A stretch of DNA of 64,000 nt from Microbacteriaceae bacterium (lineage in GTDB: Bacteria; Actinomycetota; Actinomycetes; Actinomycetales; Microbacteriaceae): contig SCRE01000006.1 in the NCBI GenBank assembly GCA_004297935.1, positions 1-64,000 of the forward strand, read 5' to 3'. Below, piece after piece: positions 63,951 to 64,000 of this stretch. Numbering within the stretch: position 1 is the first letter of the stretch; each line of letters starts with the position of its first letter. Made by a program: the position numbers and the translations under genes. The notes beneath the pieces are model-generated. The model did not search any database. It worked only from the letters and a program-made list of their open reading frames with translations, and had not been told where the DNA came from.

Positions 63951-64000
63951 ACGGTCAGACTATCGGAACGCGTGGTGCGCGCAGCTTGCGGATGCGCATG

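Overview
This is a 64 kb, high-GC stretch of chromosome from an actinobacterium, most likely of the family Microbacteriaceae. Evidence: a dnaK-grpE-dnaJ-hspR operon and a distant clpB that both carry HspR-type (HAIR) inverted repeats, a ClpB lacking the usual N-terminal domain, a DUF6421 gene paired with a short-chain dehydrogenase, frequent GTG starts, and dispersed repeats ending in GGTGGTCGAG / CTCGACCAAC. I saw no rRNA, tRNA, CRISPR array, prophage or intact insertion sequence.

Layout. 0-9.3 kb: housekeeping and redox genes (nitrilase fragment, exonuclease III, alpha/beta hydrolase, three NAD(P)-binding oxidoreductases, DUF6421 protein, ABC exporter, TMEM175-like channel). 9.4-12.1 kb: a small decaying accessory patch with a MazF-type toxin-antitoxin pair, two frameshifted genes and degenerate 30-bp repeats. 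12.1-14 kb: threonine aldolase and nitroreductase. 14-21.7 kb: a self-contained mannitol phosphotransferase locus carrying EI, HPr, permease, IIA, dehydrogenase, an extra small IIB-like protein and a divergent PRD activator. 21.8-25.1 kb: alcohol dehydrogenase and clpB. 25.2-28.5 kb: a membrane cytochrome b/molybdopterin oxidoreductase fusion divergent from a BlaI-type repressor and M56 protease, with four tandem palindromic operators between them. 28.5-32.5 kb: aldo/keto reductase, a second alcohol dehydrogenase, a carboxymuconolactone decarboxylase-like protein, an XRE regulator and a cupin.

32.6-37.2 kb: Smr protein, acetyltransferase, PNPOx-like protein, TDT transporter, MarR regulator and MFS exporter. 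37.3-41.6 kb: a secreted Ala/His-rich protein, a sensor kinase/response regulator pair and two overlapping cation diffusion facilitators; the same 16-bp palindrome lies before the secreted protein gene and before the kinase. 41.7-45.7 kb: small genes, a PadR regulator, about 1 kb of gene debris and a flavin monooxygenase. 45.8-50.2 kb: the heat-shock operon.

50.2-57.7 kb is the most distinctive unit: a tightly overlapping operon of polar amino-acid ABC importer, class 3 (Rhizobium-type) asparaginase, CutC and ROK sugar kinase, divergent from a ROK-family repressor with a clear palindrome between them. The mix of an amino-acid importer and amidase with sugar kinase and sugar-type repressor suggests uptake and breakdown of a sugar-amino acid conjugate; this is inference. 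57.7-64 kb: GH1 beta-glucosidase, membrane protein, UMF1-type MFS, small alarmone synthetase, IPP isomerase, a hypothetical protein and dCTP deaminase.

Several dispersed repeats sit in unusual places: one extends the N-terminus of a dehydrogenase, one separates grpE from dnaJ, and a short one is inside the clpB reading frame.
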